DNA of 64,000 bases from the NCBI RefSeq assembly GCF_041929235.1, contig NZ_JBHFNP010000022.1:1-64000 (forward strand), written 5' to 3'. This document shows, piece after piece, positions 1-7,431 of this stretch (its first letter is position 1; every line of letters starts with the position of its first letter). A model generated the notes under the pieces. The model made no database searches. It saw nothing but the letters and a program-made list of their open reading frames with translations, and was not told the DNA's origin. The position numbers and the translations under genes are program-made. The DNA comes from Microseira sp041929235 (GTDB lineage Bacteria; Cyanobacteriota; Cyanobacteriia; Cyanobacteriales; Aerosakkonemataceae).

Positions 1-140
1 GAAAGTAGGCTGAGTCATTCACCCTTAGAGCAGTTCTGCATGAAGCCAGAAACGGTTAGCCAGATAGCTATTAATGAGCGAAAAGCTAACTCTAATTCCT
101 GGCCTGATTCCTCGTCTCTTTAGAGCGAGGAGCGGCTCAA
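1..140 (+). mobile_element. Right end of an IS200/IS605-type (TnpB-associated) element
   Basis: Bases 5-140 match 46811-46946, the tail of a TnpB element later in this window, with about nine substitutions and no gaps. Homology stops in both copies right after TCAA (137-140 and 46943-46946), the tetranucleotide at which IS608-type right ends are cleaved. A terminal hairpin (CCTCG/CGAGG, about 115-135) has two base pairs that differ between copies but stay paired, so the structure is conserved. The body of this element lies left of the window. The right-end RNA of such elements normally carries the TnpB omega-RNA scaffold, and the guide would read into base 141 onward. Confidence 0.8.
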
Positions 141-1243
141 CTTCTGATTGGAGCAAATTTCCACTTGATAAGTGGGAACTGTATTTCATGGCAGAGGACC
201 CGAATTTGACCGCTCGGGAGAAAGAACAATTGACACAATTGAAAGATCGGTACCCATCATTCGGCGCAGACCCAACTCAGTGCAAAGACTTAGCCGCACA
301 ATTCCCTGAAAAGCTCGAAGAGATGAAGAACATCTGGTTCGCGCAAGCTGGCAAGTACAATGGACTACCTCTCGACGATCGCTCAACATCTGCGGTGTTA
401 GGTGAACCTCGTCCCCAGTTGAGTGAGCCGCGAAATGAATACACTTACTACCCTGGTTGTTCGGAAGTCCCGGAAGCCGTAGCTGTCAACATTCGGGGTC
501 GGTCTTACAAGATTACCGCAACGGTCTGTTTCTCCGATTCAGATTCAGAAGAGATCTCGACAGTACCCGCGATTCAAGGAATGACTTTATCCGTGGGTGG
601 TCAACTCCATCAGATTTCTGGACCTATGGACTTGTCACAAGGAGCAACAATCAACATCGACGGTCGCTCCTATAACATCAAAACAGTAGTTGAGAAAGTC
701 CAAACTCTGCCAGCCAAGGTTTTACCGGAACTAAACCAACAAGTCAAAGGGGTTCTTTTCGCCCACGGCGGACGTTTTGGCGGTCACAGTCTTTACATCC
801 ATGAAAACCAGCTTTGTTATGTCTATAACTGGCTGGGACAATATGAGCAAAAAGTCAGTTGTCCCCTCCCAGAAAATCCCAGTGGCAGTTATTTGTTCTC
901 TGTCAAGTTCGACAAGACTGGTACAGACGAGCAAAACAGCACCTTGGGGAATGTCAGTCTGTATATCAATGATAGACCGCAAAGTGTAATCATCACTACT
1001 AACGGGATGTCATTGCGATCTTATGCAGATAAAGCACCCTTTAAAACCCAACCAGGCAAATTTTCCCTCTCTGGTGAAGGGTTGAATGTTGGTCGAGATG
1101 GCGGACAGCCAGTATCCCGTGATTATGAATCACCCGGTGAATTTGAAGGAGCAACGATTGAACAGGTCGTTGTCTATGTAGAAAATGATCAAGGAGAAAC
1201 AAATACAGACAAAGAGTTCGCTGGCATGTTATGGCGCGACTAA
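141..1243 (+). pseudogene. Arylsulfatase, 5'-truncated by IS insertion (C-terminal ~365 residues)
   Basis: The reading frame continues out of the transposon end into sequence typical of the C-terminal third to half of large bacterial arylsulfatases: DKWELY, then CKDLAAQFPEKLEEMK, AGKYNGLPLDDRS, EVPEAVAVNIRGRSY and the jelly-roll segment LFAHGGRFGGHSLY. The N-terminal domain with the CxPxR formylglycine motif and metal-binding residues is absent, and homology begins immediately after the element's TCAA end at base 140. The open frame can be read from an ATG at 74 inside the transposon, but that start is fortuitous. The fragment cannot be an active sulfatase. A between-family acidic stretch near residue 40 looks native. 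The intact gene would be about twice as long. Confidence 0.8.
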
Positions 1244-1327
1244 TTTCACCAGCCCACAGTGAGTATTAGTTTGTCAAGGAAGTTTTGAGAGGAATGGCAC
1301 TTCCTTAACCAAAACTTGACCCAACCC

Positions 1328-1361
1328 AGATTCCCGACTTCGCAGAAGTTGTCGGGAATCT
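1328..1361 (+). terminator. Hairpin between sulfatase fragment and FGE
   Basis: A perfect 11-bp inverted repeat (AGATTCCCGAC / GTCGGGAATCT, 12-nt loop) lies in the gap between the two genes. There is no long T run, so it may be a terminator or a repeat-derived hairpin. Confidence 0.45.
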
Positions 1362-1411
1362 AAATCCATTCGACTACTTAATTAAATCTTGCCAAAAATC
1401 CCCAAGTTAGT

Positions 1412-2392
1412 ATGACTTCAGTTTCCCCAAAACCCCAAAACTCAGTTTCTCCTCCCAGCAGACCACCAGATAAAGATATGGTGTGGATTCCAGGAGGTAC
1501 ATTTCAGATGGGATCTGCCAACCCCAAGTATCCCGAAGAAGGTCCCATTCACACCGTAACCGTTAGCGGTTTTTGGATTGATAAATATCCTGTCACCAAC
1601 AAGCAATTCCAGAAATTTGTCAAAGAAACTGGATACGTTACCTTTGCCGAAAAAGCCCCGAAGGCAGAAGATTATCCTGATGCTAACCCAGAACAGCTAG
1701 TACCAGGTTCAGCTGTATTTATTAAACCAGATAGACCCGTAGCTCCCCAGACTTTCTGTTGGTGGCAGTATGTACCTGGTGCTAACTGGCGACATCCCCA
1801 AGGACCAAACAGTTCGATTAAGGGTAAAGAAAATCACCCAGTGGTGCAGATTGTCTATGAAGATGTCGTCGCTTATGCTGAATGGGCAGGAAAACAACTC
1901 TCGACGGAAGCACAGTGGGAATTTGCCGCGCGGGGTGGCTTAGATGGGGCGGAATTTGCTTGGGGGAATGAATTTATGCCCCAAGATAAACCGATGGCTA
2001 ACACCTGGTTGGGGCAGTTTCCTTGGCAAAATCTCAAATCTCAGCCACCAGGGACAGAAGCAGTTGGTTCTTACCCCCCAAATGGCTACGGACTCTACGA
2101 CATGATTGGCAATGTTTGGGAGTGGACAGAGGACTGGTATCAGGAAAAACATCCAGAAAACCCAACTAAATCTTGTTGCATCCCCAAAAATCCTAGAGGT
2201 GGTACAGAAAAGGATAGCTATGACCGTAAAGTACCACCTTCTATGCAGAAGCCTCGTAAGGTACTCAAGGGAGGTTCTTTCCTCTGTGCGCCTAACTACT
2301 GTGCCCGCTACCGTCCCGCCGCCAGATATCCAGAAGCAATTGATACTTCGACGAACCACATTGGTTTTCGATGTGTAATCAATGTTGATTGA
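1412..2392 (+). CDS. Formylglycine-generating enzyme (SUMF1/FGE family)
   Basis: 326 residues. The family oxidises an active-site Cys of sulfatases to formylglycine. The N-terminus has the hallmark WIPGGTFQMGS (about 25-35), the middle has WAGKQLSTEAQWEFAARGG and GNVWEWTEDW, and the C-terminus has GGSFLCAPNYCARYRPAAR (about 286-305). The Cys-x4-Cys pair there matches the copper-binding catalytic cysteines of aerobic FGE, which separates it from EgtB-like or carboxyl-modifying SUMF1 relatives. Length is typical for the bacterial enzyme. Its neighbour upstream is an arylsulfatase remnant, the expected substrate, so this enzyme is either orphaned or serves sulfatases elsewhere in the genome. No frameshift or stop is seen. 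Confidence 0.9.
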   Translation: MTSVSPKPQNSVSPPSRPPDKDMVWIPGGTFQMGSANPKYPEEGPIHTVTVSGFWIDKYPVTNKQFQKFVKETGYVTFAEKAPKAEDYPDANPEQLVPGSAVFIKPDRPVAPQTFCWWQYVPGANWRHPQGPNSSIKGKENHPVVQIVYEDVVAYAEWAGKQLSTEAQWEFAARGGLDGAEFAWGNEFMPQDKPMANTWLGQFPWQNLKSQPPGTEAVGSYPPNGYGLYDMIGNVWEWTEDWYQEKHPENPTKSCCIPKNPRGGTEKDSYDRKVPPSMQKPRKVLKGGSFLCAPNYCARYRPAARYPEAIDTSTNHIGFRCVINVD

Positions 2393-2489
2393 GAAGCAGC
2401 ACTCGGAAAACTATCAGCAGATGTCTATTAACCCACATTCTTTCCCTGAAGTGTCACACTACGAATTTTGGTCGATTGAAGTTTGGGGA

Positions 2490-2547
2490 CTAGCGACTGG
2501 GAGGAATAATTTAAGTAGTTAAAGTATTTTATATTACCAGTCGCTAG
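2490..2547. repeat. 11-bp inverted repeat
   Basis: CTAGCGACTGG (2490-2500) and CCAGTCGCTAG (2537-2547) are perfect inverted repeats with a 36-nt AT-rich spacer, between the FGE gene and the permease remnant. It could fold as a terminator-like stem. Confidence 0.5.
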
Positions 2548-2591
2548 ACTCCAATCCCGTGAAAACCGATTGTGCCAGTCGAGGGTGCGGA

Positions 2592-2789
2592 ATGTGGGTT
2601 TTAACAAAACAGTCAAATTTGCTGGCGATAGTTGCCATATTAGTATCTGTTGGAACTTGTGCCTTCGTGCCAATACTGATTCGATCGTCCCAGACCGAAG
2701 TGGGACCAGATGCGACCATCTTTAACCGCTACTTGATAGCAACAACGGTTTTACTATTATGGAATGGCTTGGGGACTGCACACCGCTAG
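2592..2789 (+). pseudogene. DMT/EamA permease, N-terminal fragment
   Basis: About 65 residues resemble the first helix and loop of cyanobacterial EamA-type drug/metabolite exporters: a hydrophobic segment ending in PILIRSSQTEVGPDATIFNR and then a second helix ending in LLLWNGLG. The family is about 300 residues with ten helices, so only the first two remain before a stop at 2787-2789. The following bases are a GGTTTC-type intergenic repeat, which suggests that the 3' part was lost at a repeat boundary. The ATG at 2592 is the most family-like start. Confidence 0.6.
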
Positions 2790-2897
2790 GACTTACGCAA
2801 AGAAACCCGGTTTCTTTGCTGGTTGTCCAGATGCCGAAACCATCGCTTATGACTCCAAGACTCTTTGGTCAATTCTGACACAGAATTATTTATCGCT
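2790..2897. repeat. GAAACCCGGTTTC-type palindromic repeat
   Basis: GCAAAGAAACC / GGTTTCTTTGC (2797-2819) forms a perfect 11-bp palindrome around one base. It follows GGACTTACGCA, a motif that also precedes repeats near 6213, 15801 and 36750. The same GAAACC(C)GGTTTC core recurs near 6310, 36480-36540, 42104 and 51928. Confidence 0.6.
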
Positions 2898-3479
2898 TTA
2901 TGCAGAACCCCAATGTTGCTGCTGTAGCTGGTGCATATGATTAAACAACTTCCAACAATATTGCTCTGAAAGTCCGCAAGTTACGGCACCGCGCAGCACA
3001 ACATTGAAATACCAGTCATTGGGCGCAATTTCTTCTGGCAATTTATCGACAACTACATAAGTTCGTACATTGTTATACAGTTTTCCTCGGCAGGATACGC
3101 TGATAATTTCATGTCGATAGCCGCCGCTTGGCACTTCTTCTCGTTCGTCGAGGGCGTCGCTCAACCGCCAAGGTAACCGATACAGCACTCCTTCGACATG
3201 GGATGCTGAGTCTGGAACCACATCGAGCGCCCCACATTGGCGACGCCCTGAGAGGCGGTAAAAACCCAGTCGATACCCTTTAAGCGTTGCTACACCAATG
3301 ACGTAGTTATGCGTGTTTTCACCAAGAGTCCGCTTCAAATCAACCGGACACATGCAGGAACCGTAAGCGAAATAATAAAATGTCGGTTCTTTCTGGCGCT
3401 GCTGTTGCGGGTTGTCAGGTAGTTCGCAAGGGTTGGCTAGTCTCTGAAACTGGTGCAGCGGGCTAGGTTCAATGTTCAT
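2898..3479 (-). CDS. Gamma-glutamylcyclotransferase-like protein (GGCT fold)
   Basis: 193 residues. The segment YYFAYGSCMCPVDL (about 34-47) is the substrate-loop signature of the GGCT/AIG2 family (usually YGSNM), and the DALDEREEVPSGGYRHE segment (about 108-124) supplies the catalytic Glu. These enzymes release 5-oxoproline from gamma-glutamyl peptides or act as small-molecule cyclotransferases. The asparagine normally found after YGS is replaced by Cys, so the substrate is uncertain. The gene stands alone on the minus strand, about 145 bp downstream of the DUF1822 gene. Confidence 0.75.
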   Translation of the reverse strand: MNIEPSPLHQFQRLANPCELPDNPQQQRQKEPTFYYFAYGSCMCPVDLKRTLGENTHNYVIGVATLKGYRLGFYRLSGRRQCGALDVVPDSASHVEGVLYRLPWRLSDALDEREEVPSGGYRHEIISVSCRGKLYNNVRTYVVVDKLPEEIAPNDWYFNVVLRGAVTCGLSEQYCWKLFNHMHQLQQQHWGSA

Positions 3480-3624
3480 AAACGACTAAGAGTTCTCGAG
3501 CAAAAAATTATAAAATAACACAACTCGCTAGAAAACTCATATATTTAGACAGCTAGGGAATGAGAAGAGCATGACTAAATTCTCCATTCCTCATCCCCAT
3601 ATCCGCTATCTGGTTAAGACGATA

Positions 3625-4632
3625 TTAGAATTCAAAATCTTCTTTGACTTTGGCATCATTCAAACTCACCTCGACGCTAAAGCGTTTTCCAGGTTCACCT
3701 TTAAAGGATTTTAGTTGAATATAATTGTCTTGACTTCTAGAAGTCACGTCTTGAAGAACTTTCCCCGCTTTAGACAGCAAAGTTAATTTAAGATCGGGTG
3801 GCAAGTACTTTTGACCGCCCGTCGGATGTAACTGAAGTAAAATTCTTAATTTTTCATCAGTTTCTTCGATAACGTTCACTAGCAAGGCGATAGTTTGACT
3901 GTCTAGTTGTATGCCTAAATCAATGAGTTTGCATCTGCTCGCAGCACCCGATTCAACATTTCTGGTACTCCAAGCTAAACCAGCTTCTGGACTTATCAAG
4001 GCGTCAATTGCTTGCCAGGTGTCGTCAAAAATATTTTCTAACCATTGACTTAACTTGGTTCTGGTTTCCTTGACAGATTTGAGTAAGTTTTCATAATTTT
4101 TTGTGGCGCTTGCAGCGACAGGTAAATTGAAAGCTGACGGCGACAAGAAACGGCAGTAAGATAACAGGTGATTTGGCTCAGGATCGAATACATCAAAAGG
4201 GATATGGTAACAACCGTCTGGGCACAGTTGTAAATTTAATTGACTTAAGCAATCGACCAGTTGATTGTAATTTAAAAAACCTCTGATAATTACTTGCTCT
4301 GCTTCTTCTAGCACCTCAATTCCCACATAAAAATGAGCAATTTTTTCTGGGTATTGGATGGTATTTTGAGGGATAATTACCATTTCATCAAGTAGGTGTT
4401 CGGTAGCGATAGCACAAAATTTAAACTCACCCAATCCATCTGGTATTCTTGCCTTCAGCCATTCTTCAAAGCTAACTTGTGCCAGTGCATTGAGATAAGT
4501 TTGCCACTGAGTTGCTTCACCAGCTACTTTGTTGCTTAACTCTCTTGCTTGCTCAAAGTGTTCTGGTTCAAGCTCTATAACTTCGGGTGACAAAAGTCTG
4601 AAATCTGTTAAATTCATGGGGGAAATAAGCAT
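3625..4632 (-). CDS. DUF1822 family protein
   Basis: 335 residues, resembling DUF1822, a family almost confined to cyanobacteria. Features seen are the N-terminal FEQARELSNKV and LNALAQVSFEEWL segments, a central SYCRFLSPSAFNLP and a C-terminal beta-rich part. No signal peptide or membrane helix is visible; biochemical role is unknown. It lies only 20 bp downstream of the sigma-like gene on the same strand, so the two probably share a transcript. An alternative start is the Met six codons in (4617). Confidence 0.75.
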   Translation of the reverse strand: MLISPMNLTDFRLLSPEVIELEPEHFEQARELSNKVAGEATQWQTYLNALAQVSFEEWLKARIPDGLGEFKFCAIATEHLLDEMVIIPQNTIQYPEKIAHFYVGIEVLEEAEQVIIRGFLNYNQLVDCLSQLNLQLCPDGCYHIPFDVFDPEPNHLLSYCRFLSPSAFNLPVAASATKNYENLLKSVKETRTKLSQWLENIFDDTWQAIDALISPEAGLAWSTRNVESGAASRCKLIDLGIQLDSQTIALLVNVIEETDEKLRILLQLHPTGGQKYLPPDLKLTLLSKAGKVLQDVTSRSQDNYIQLKSFKGEPGKRFSVEVSLNDAKVKEDFEF

Positions 4633-4652
4633 GACTTTGCTCCTTTTGTTGT

Positions 4653-6158
4653 TTAGGGATGTTGTTCAAAATAAACACGAAGTTGTTGAGCATATAAGCT
4701 GTTCATCTCGCGGTTTTTCCCCGTTCTAATTTCTTCGACAGCTGCTTGGAAAACTTCTCTATCGGCAAAAGCTTCTGTAAGTTCAACTATGGTTTTGAGA
4801 TAATCTGGTTCGGGGGGAATTTGAGTTAAACCCATACTTTGTGCCTTTTTCAAAATCTTGTCCAGAAATTGTTGCACGCTCAATGTTCGTATTTTATTGA
4901 GAAGTTCTCCCGGATTTAAGATGCGCCTTGCTTGATCCCAACTGGTCATCCCTAAAGCAGGAGCGATTTCTTTTAAGGATAAGCTTTGACAGTAATATAA
5001 TTTTAAACCGGGAATGAATTTTTCAGCAAAATTAGCATACTTTCGGCTTTTTTGCAACTCGGTAATGCGCGAGGTTATTTCTTGCTGAATGGATTGGGTC
5101 AATGCTAACCTCAACTCCTGATGCAGAAAATCCATAAGTTCCCGCTGTTCTACATCTAATTCATTGAAAGAATCGTGAGGTAAATCGGGTCTGATTACAT
5201 CACTTCCTGTATCGGGGTCGTGAATTTCTAAAGGTTCTCTATAACTCCAAATATCATACTGCCTCAATTGCGTTGCTAGCTGTTTCAGTCCTTTCATTAA
5301 CTCGATTGGAGTCATGACAATATTTTGTTTCTGCAAGCGGGTGAGCATTTCTTGCAGTTGTTCAGTTGAAGGGTCTGGGGATTTTTTGGCACCTTTTTGT
5401 TGCTGGCGTCTGTCTCGACGGTAGACAGCGTGAAAGACTTCTATTAAGATGCGATCGCGATCTGATAATCTTTCTATTTGCTTGGGTCTAGCTCGATTCA
5501 ACAGCGCCCAATCGCTCAAATTTTTCCAGCCAAATTCTGATAAAAAATCTTTGATTTCTTGATTTTGTTTAGTTTGTAAATAAGCCCAATTGGCTAAACT
5601 CATGCTCGATTTTGATTCTGAATTAAAGGTTCGCAGCACTTCAACGGTGAAATATTTGTAAGTTGTTGTGCTAGCTTGACCTTGTTCATCTAAGATTAAT
5701 TGAGTTTTGCGATCGCTATCCAAAATAATTGCAGCTTGACCATCGTCATTGAGAACGTAAGGCAGCAAATCTCGATAAGTAAAAGACTTGTCCCCGCCGA
5801 ACAGATTATCGATTTTTTGACAAGCTTTGAGGATAGGATAAGAAACATTACACCTCAAACAAAGCCCAGCATTGGCACGAGTTGCAGCATCAACAGAATA
5901 TTTTTGGCTGTGAAAGTAGGAAATTAAAATAGATTGAATGTCTCGATTTTGGGCAGGGTGAGAATTGGAAAAATCTTCTAATTGTTTTTGAAAAAACTCC
6001 TGTGCTGCAGGAATGACCCGATATTCGTATCCAACTATCTCAGATTTCAAACTAATTTGGCACAGTTTCCAGTATTGCCACAGGGGTGCGATCTCTCCCA
6101 TAGGTTGTTTGAGAAATGATTGACTACTTGCGGTACTTGCCATCAAAGGATTAGACAT
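4653..6158 (-). CDS. Sigma-70-region-4-like regulatory protein (function unknown)
   Basis: 501 residues. The C-terminal third contains LKLYYCQSLSLKEIAPALGM followed by a recognition-like helix (about 390-420), laid out like the helix-turn-helix of sigma-70 region 4. The N-terminal two thirds are helical and charged and do not carry a recognisable region 2, so this is not a standard sigma factor. A tract QQQKGAKKSPDPSTEQ (about 250-265) is probably a linker. In cyanobacteria such proteins are commonly found beside DUF1822 genes, as here. It could regulate its own operon or act with DUF1822; neither can be shown from sequence. Confidence 0.6.
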   Translation of the reverse strand: MSNPLMASTASSQSFLKQPMGEIAPLWQYWKLCQISLKSEIVGYEYRVIPAAQEFFQKQLEDFSNSHPAQNRDIQSILISYFHSQKYSVDAATRANAGLCLRCNVSYPILKACQKIDNLFGGDKSFTYRDLLPYVLNDDGQAAIILDSDRKTQLILDEQGQASTTTYKYFTVEVLRTFNSESKSSMSLANWAYLQTKQNQEIKDFLSEFGWKNLSDWALLNRARPKQIERLSDRDRILIEVFHAVYRRDRRQQQKGAKKSPDPSTEQLQEMLTRLQKQNIVMTPIELMKGLKQLATQLRQYDIWSYREPLEIHDPDTGSDVIRPDLPHDSFNELDVEQRELMDFLHQELRLALTQSIQQEITSRITELQKSRKYANFAEKFIPGLKLYYCQSLSLKEIAPALGMTSWDQARRILNPGELLNKIRTLSVQQFLDKILKKAQSMGLTQIPPEPDYLKTIVELTEAFADREVFQAAVEEIRTGKNREMNSLYAQQLRVYFEQHP

Positions 6159-6410
6159 CAGTGTCCTCCTGGATACATTGAATTTGATTTTAGACTTTTG
6201 TCTGTTCAGGAATTACGCAAAGAAACTCCCAAATAAACCGGGTTTTTATAAAAAATTGTCGGTTTTTGATGTAGAAACGTTACATGTAACGTCTCTACAT
6301 CGCAGCCAGAAACCCGGTTTCTAAGTGTTAACTCATCCAGTTGCATGGAATAAATAGATGCAGGGGTTTTGAGCTTATGCAGTTTCCGGTAACCGACCTC
6401 TACTATGATT

Positions 6411-6551
6411 AGACTTCGCCAAAAACTACCCTCAAAGGCGGGCGAGACGCCCACCCCACAAGAGATATGGTCGAGGTCTATTAGACTTCGATCATATCTC
6501 TTTTGGGGTAGGTATCCTGCCTGCCTTTGACTTTGTTTTTTGGAGAAGTCT
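6411..6551. repeat. Long imperfect inverted repeat (~65 bp arms)
   Basis: 6411-6475 and the reverse complement of 6487-6551 align over their whole length at roughly three quarters identity. Both arms begin AGACTTC and contain CAAAGGC, a CCACCCC/CTACCCC block, AGAGATATG and TCGA. The unit would fold into one hairpin of about 140 nt. It contains no gene and looks like a MITE-type repeat just downstream of the lasso B2 gene. Confidence 0.6.
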
Positions 6552-6552
6552 C

Positions 6553-6987
6553 TTAGACTGCCAATAATTTTCTGAAATCCCGTTCTATGTAATCTGCTTC
6601 GCGGAAAGGTTTACCACCAAGCTCAACCCATGAATGCGATCGAAACGGTTCAGTTGCAACACCCACACACAAAGTTGCCGATAACCCCTTACTCAAAGCA
6701 AACAGAACAAAAGCCAAAGATAACTCCAGACAAGCTGCTCTTCCCAAGAAAAAAAAGCTCGATTGACGCACCGCTGACCATGCAATATCTGCCTCCTCAA
6801 CACCGATTTCACGCTGACAAAGATGCTTCAACCCACCGAGAATTTTAGAGATAGTTTCAAACGGCAGACAACGCACAGCGATATACGCAACAACTACCGT
6901 ACAGACTCCCATCAAACGTTCTATCAAACTCAGTTTCACAGTAATTGGTTTTAGCGACATTTCCTGAGCCATAATTTTTACCCACAT
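6553..6987 (-). CDS. Lasso peptide leader protease (B2 protein, transglutaminase-like)
   Basis: 144 residues. Matches the lasso biosynthesis B2/McjB C-terminal domain: helical N-terminus, then SAVRQSSFFFLGRAACLELS with the catalytic Cys, and FRSHSWVELGGKPF with the catalytic His; the acidic third residue is probably in READYIERDF. The enzyme cuts the leader from the precursor before ring closure. It is the last gene of the minus-strand set A-A-C-B1-B2. The Met six codons in (6972) is an alternative start. The gap to B1 is 133 bp and filled by a repeat, so B2 may depend on readthrough. Confidence 0.85.
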   Translation of the reverse strand: MWVKIMAQEMSLKPITVKLSLIERLMGVCTVVVAYIAVRCLPFETISKILGGLKHLCQREIGVEEADIAWSAVRQSSFFFLGRAACLELSLAFVLFALSKGLSATLCVGVATEPFRSHSWVELGGKPFREADYIERDFRKLLAV

Positions 6988-7011
6988 CTTCTAGACATAA
7001 CTTTTTTGGTT

Positions 7012-7096
7012 TTGTGGGGTGGGCATCTTGTCTGCCACCCCACAAGAGAGAACTTTTTTGGTTTTGTGGGGTGGGCATCTTGCCCGCCCCACATAT
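7012..7096. repeat. Duplicated GGGGTGGGCATCTTG repeat
   Basis: Two near-identical tracts reading TTTTGGTTTTGTGGGGTGGG lie in tandem between B1 and B2, with internal GTGGGGTGG / CCACCCCAC pairing. The same GC-rich motif occurs near 6450 and 15900-15950. It is repeat DNA without a coding role that can be seen. Confidence 0.55.
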
Positions 7097-7120
7097 TGTT
7101 TTTGCCAGAGTTATACTAAT

Positions 7121-7396
7121 TCACGAACCGCTTGGCACCCGATGAATCAGCCCAACTTTCAGCAAAGAACTTACCAGCGACTCCATATCTTTTCTAACAA
7201 CATCTGCATCAACTTCATATTGAGACAACACCTGTTTCAGCGCTTCCTCAAACTCACCTGTTTGCGTCATAGAATTCCAAAAATCGGCTGCACTTCCATT
7301 CAAAGCGTAGTAAACATTTTTCCGCAAATCCAATAGCACAGCACTGTCATCAAATAATGTTGTCGCTATGTATTCGGGTACCCAAATATCTTTCAT
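7121..7396 (-). CDS. Lasso peptide RRE protein (B1, PqqD-like)
   Basis: 91 residues from the chosen start. PqqD-like winged-helix: SAVLLDLRKNVYYALNGSAADFW is the typical central hairpin (about 18-40), followed by two helices ending SLVSSLLKVGLI. In lasso pathways this RiPP recognition element binds the leader, especially its YxxP motif, and presents it to B2. The ATG at 7396 is preceded by AAAGGAGGAG eight bases upstream, a strong ribosome site, and is preferred over the ATG at 7423. It begins 35 bp after the cyclase stop codon. Confidence 0.88.
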   Translation of the reverse strand: MKDIWVPEYIATTLFDDSAVLLDLRKNVYYALNGSAADFWNSMTQTGEFEEALKQVLSQYEVDADVVRKDMESLVSSLLKVGLIHRVPSGS

Positions 7397-7431
7397 TGTT
7401 TTCTCCTCCTTTGATTTGTTCATCTGTAAAA

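Noticed and set aside
74..140. N-terminus of the sulfatase-like frame
   Set aside because: These codons are the transposon right end, identical in type to 46880-46946.
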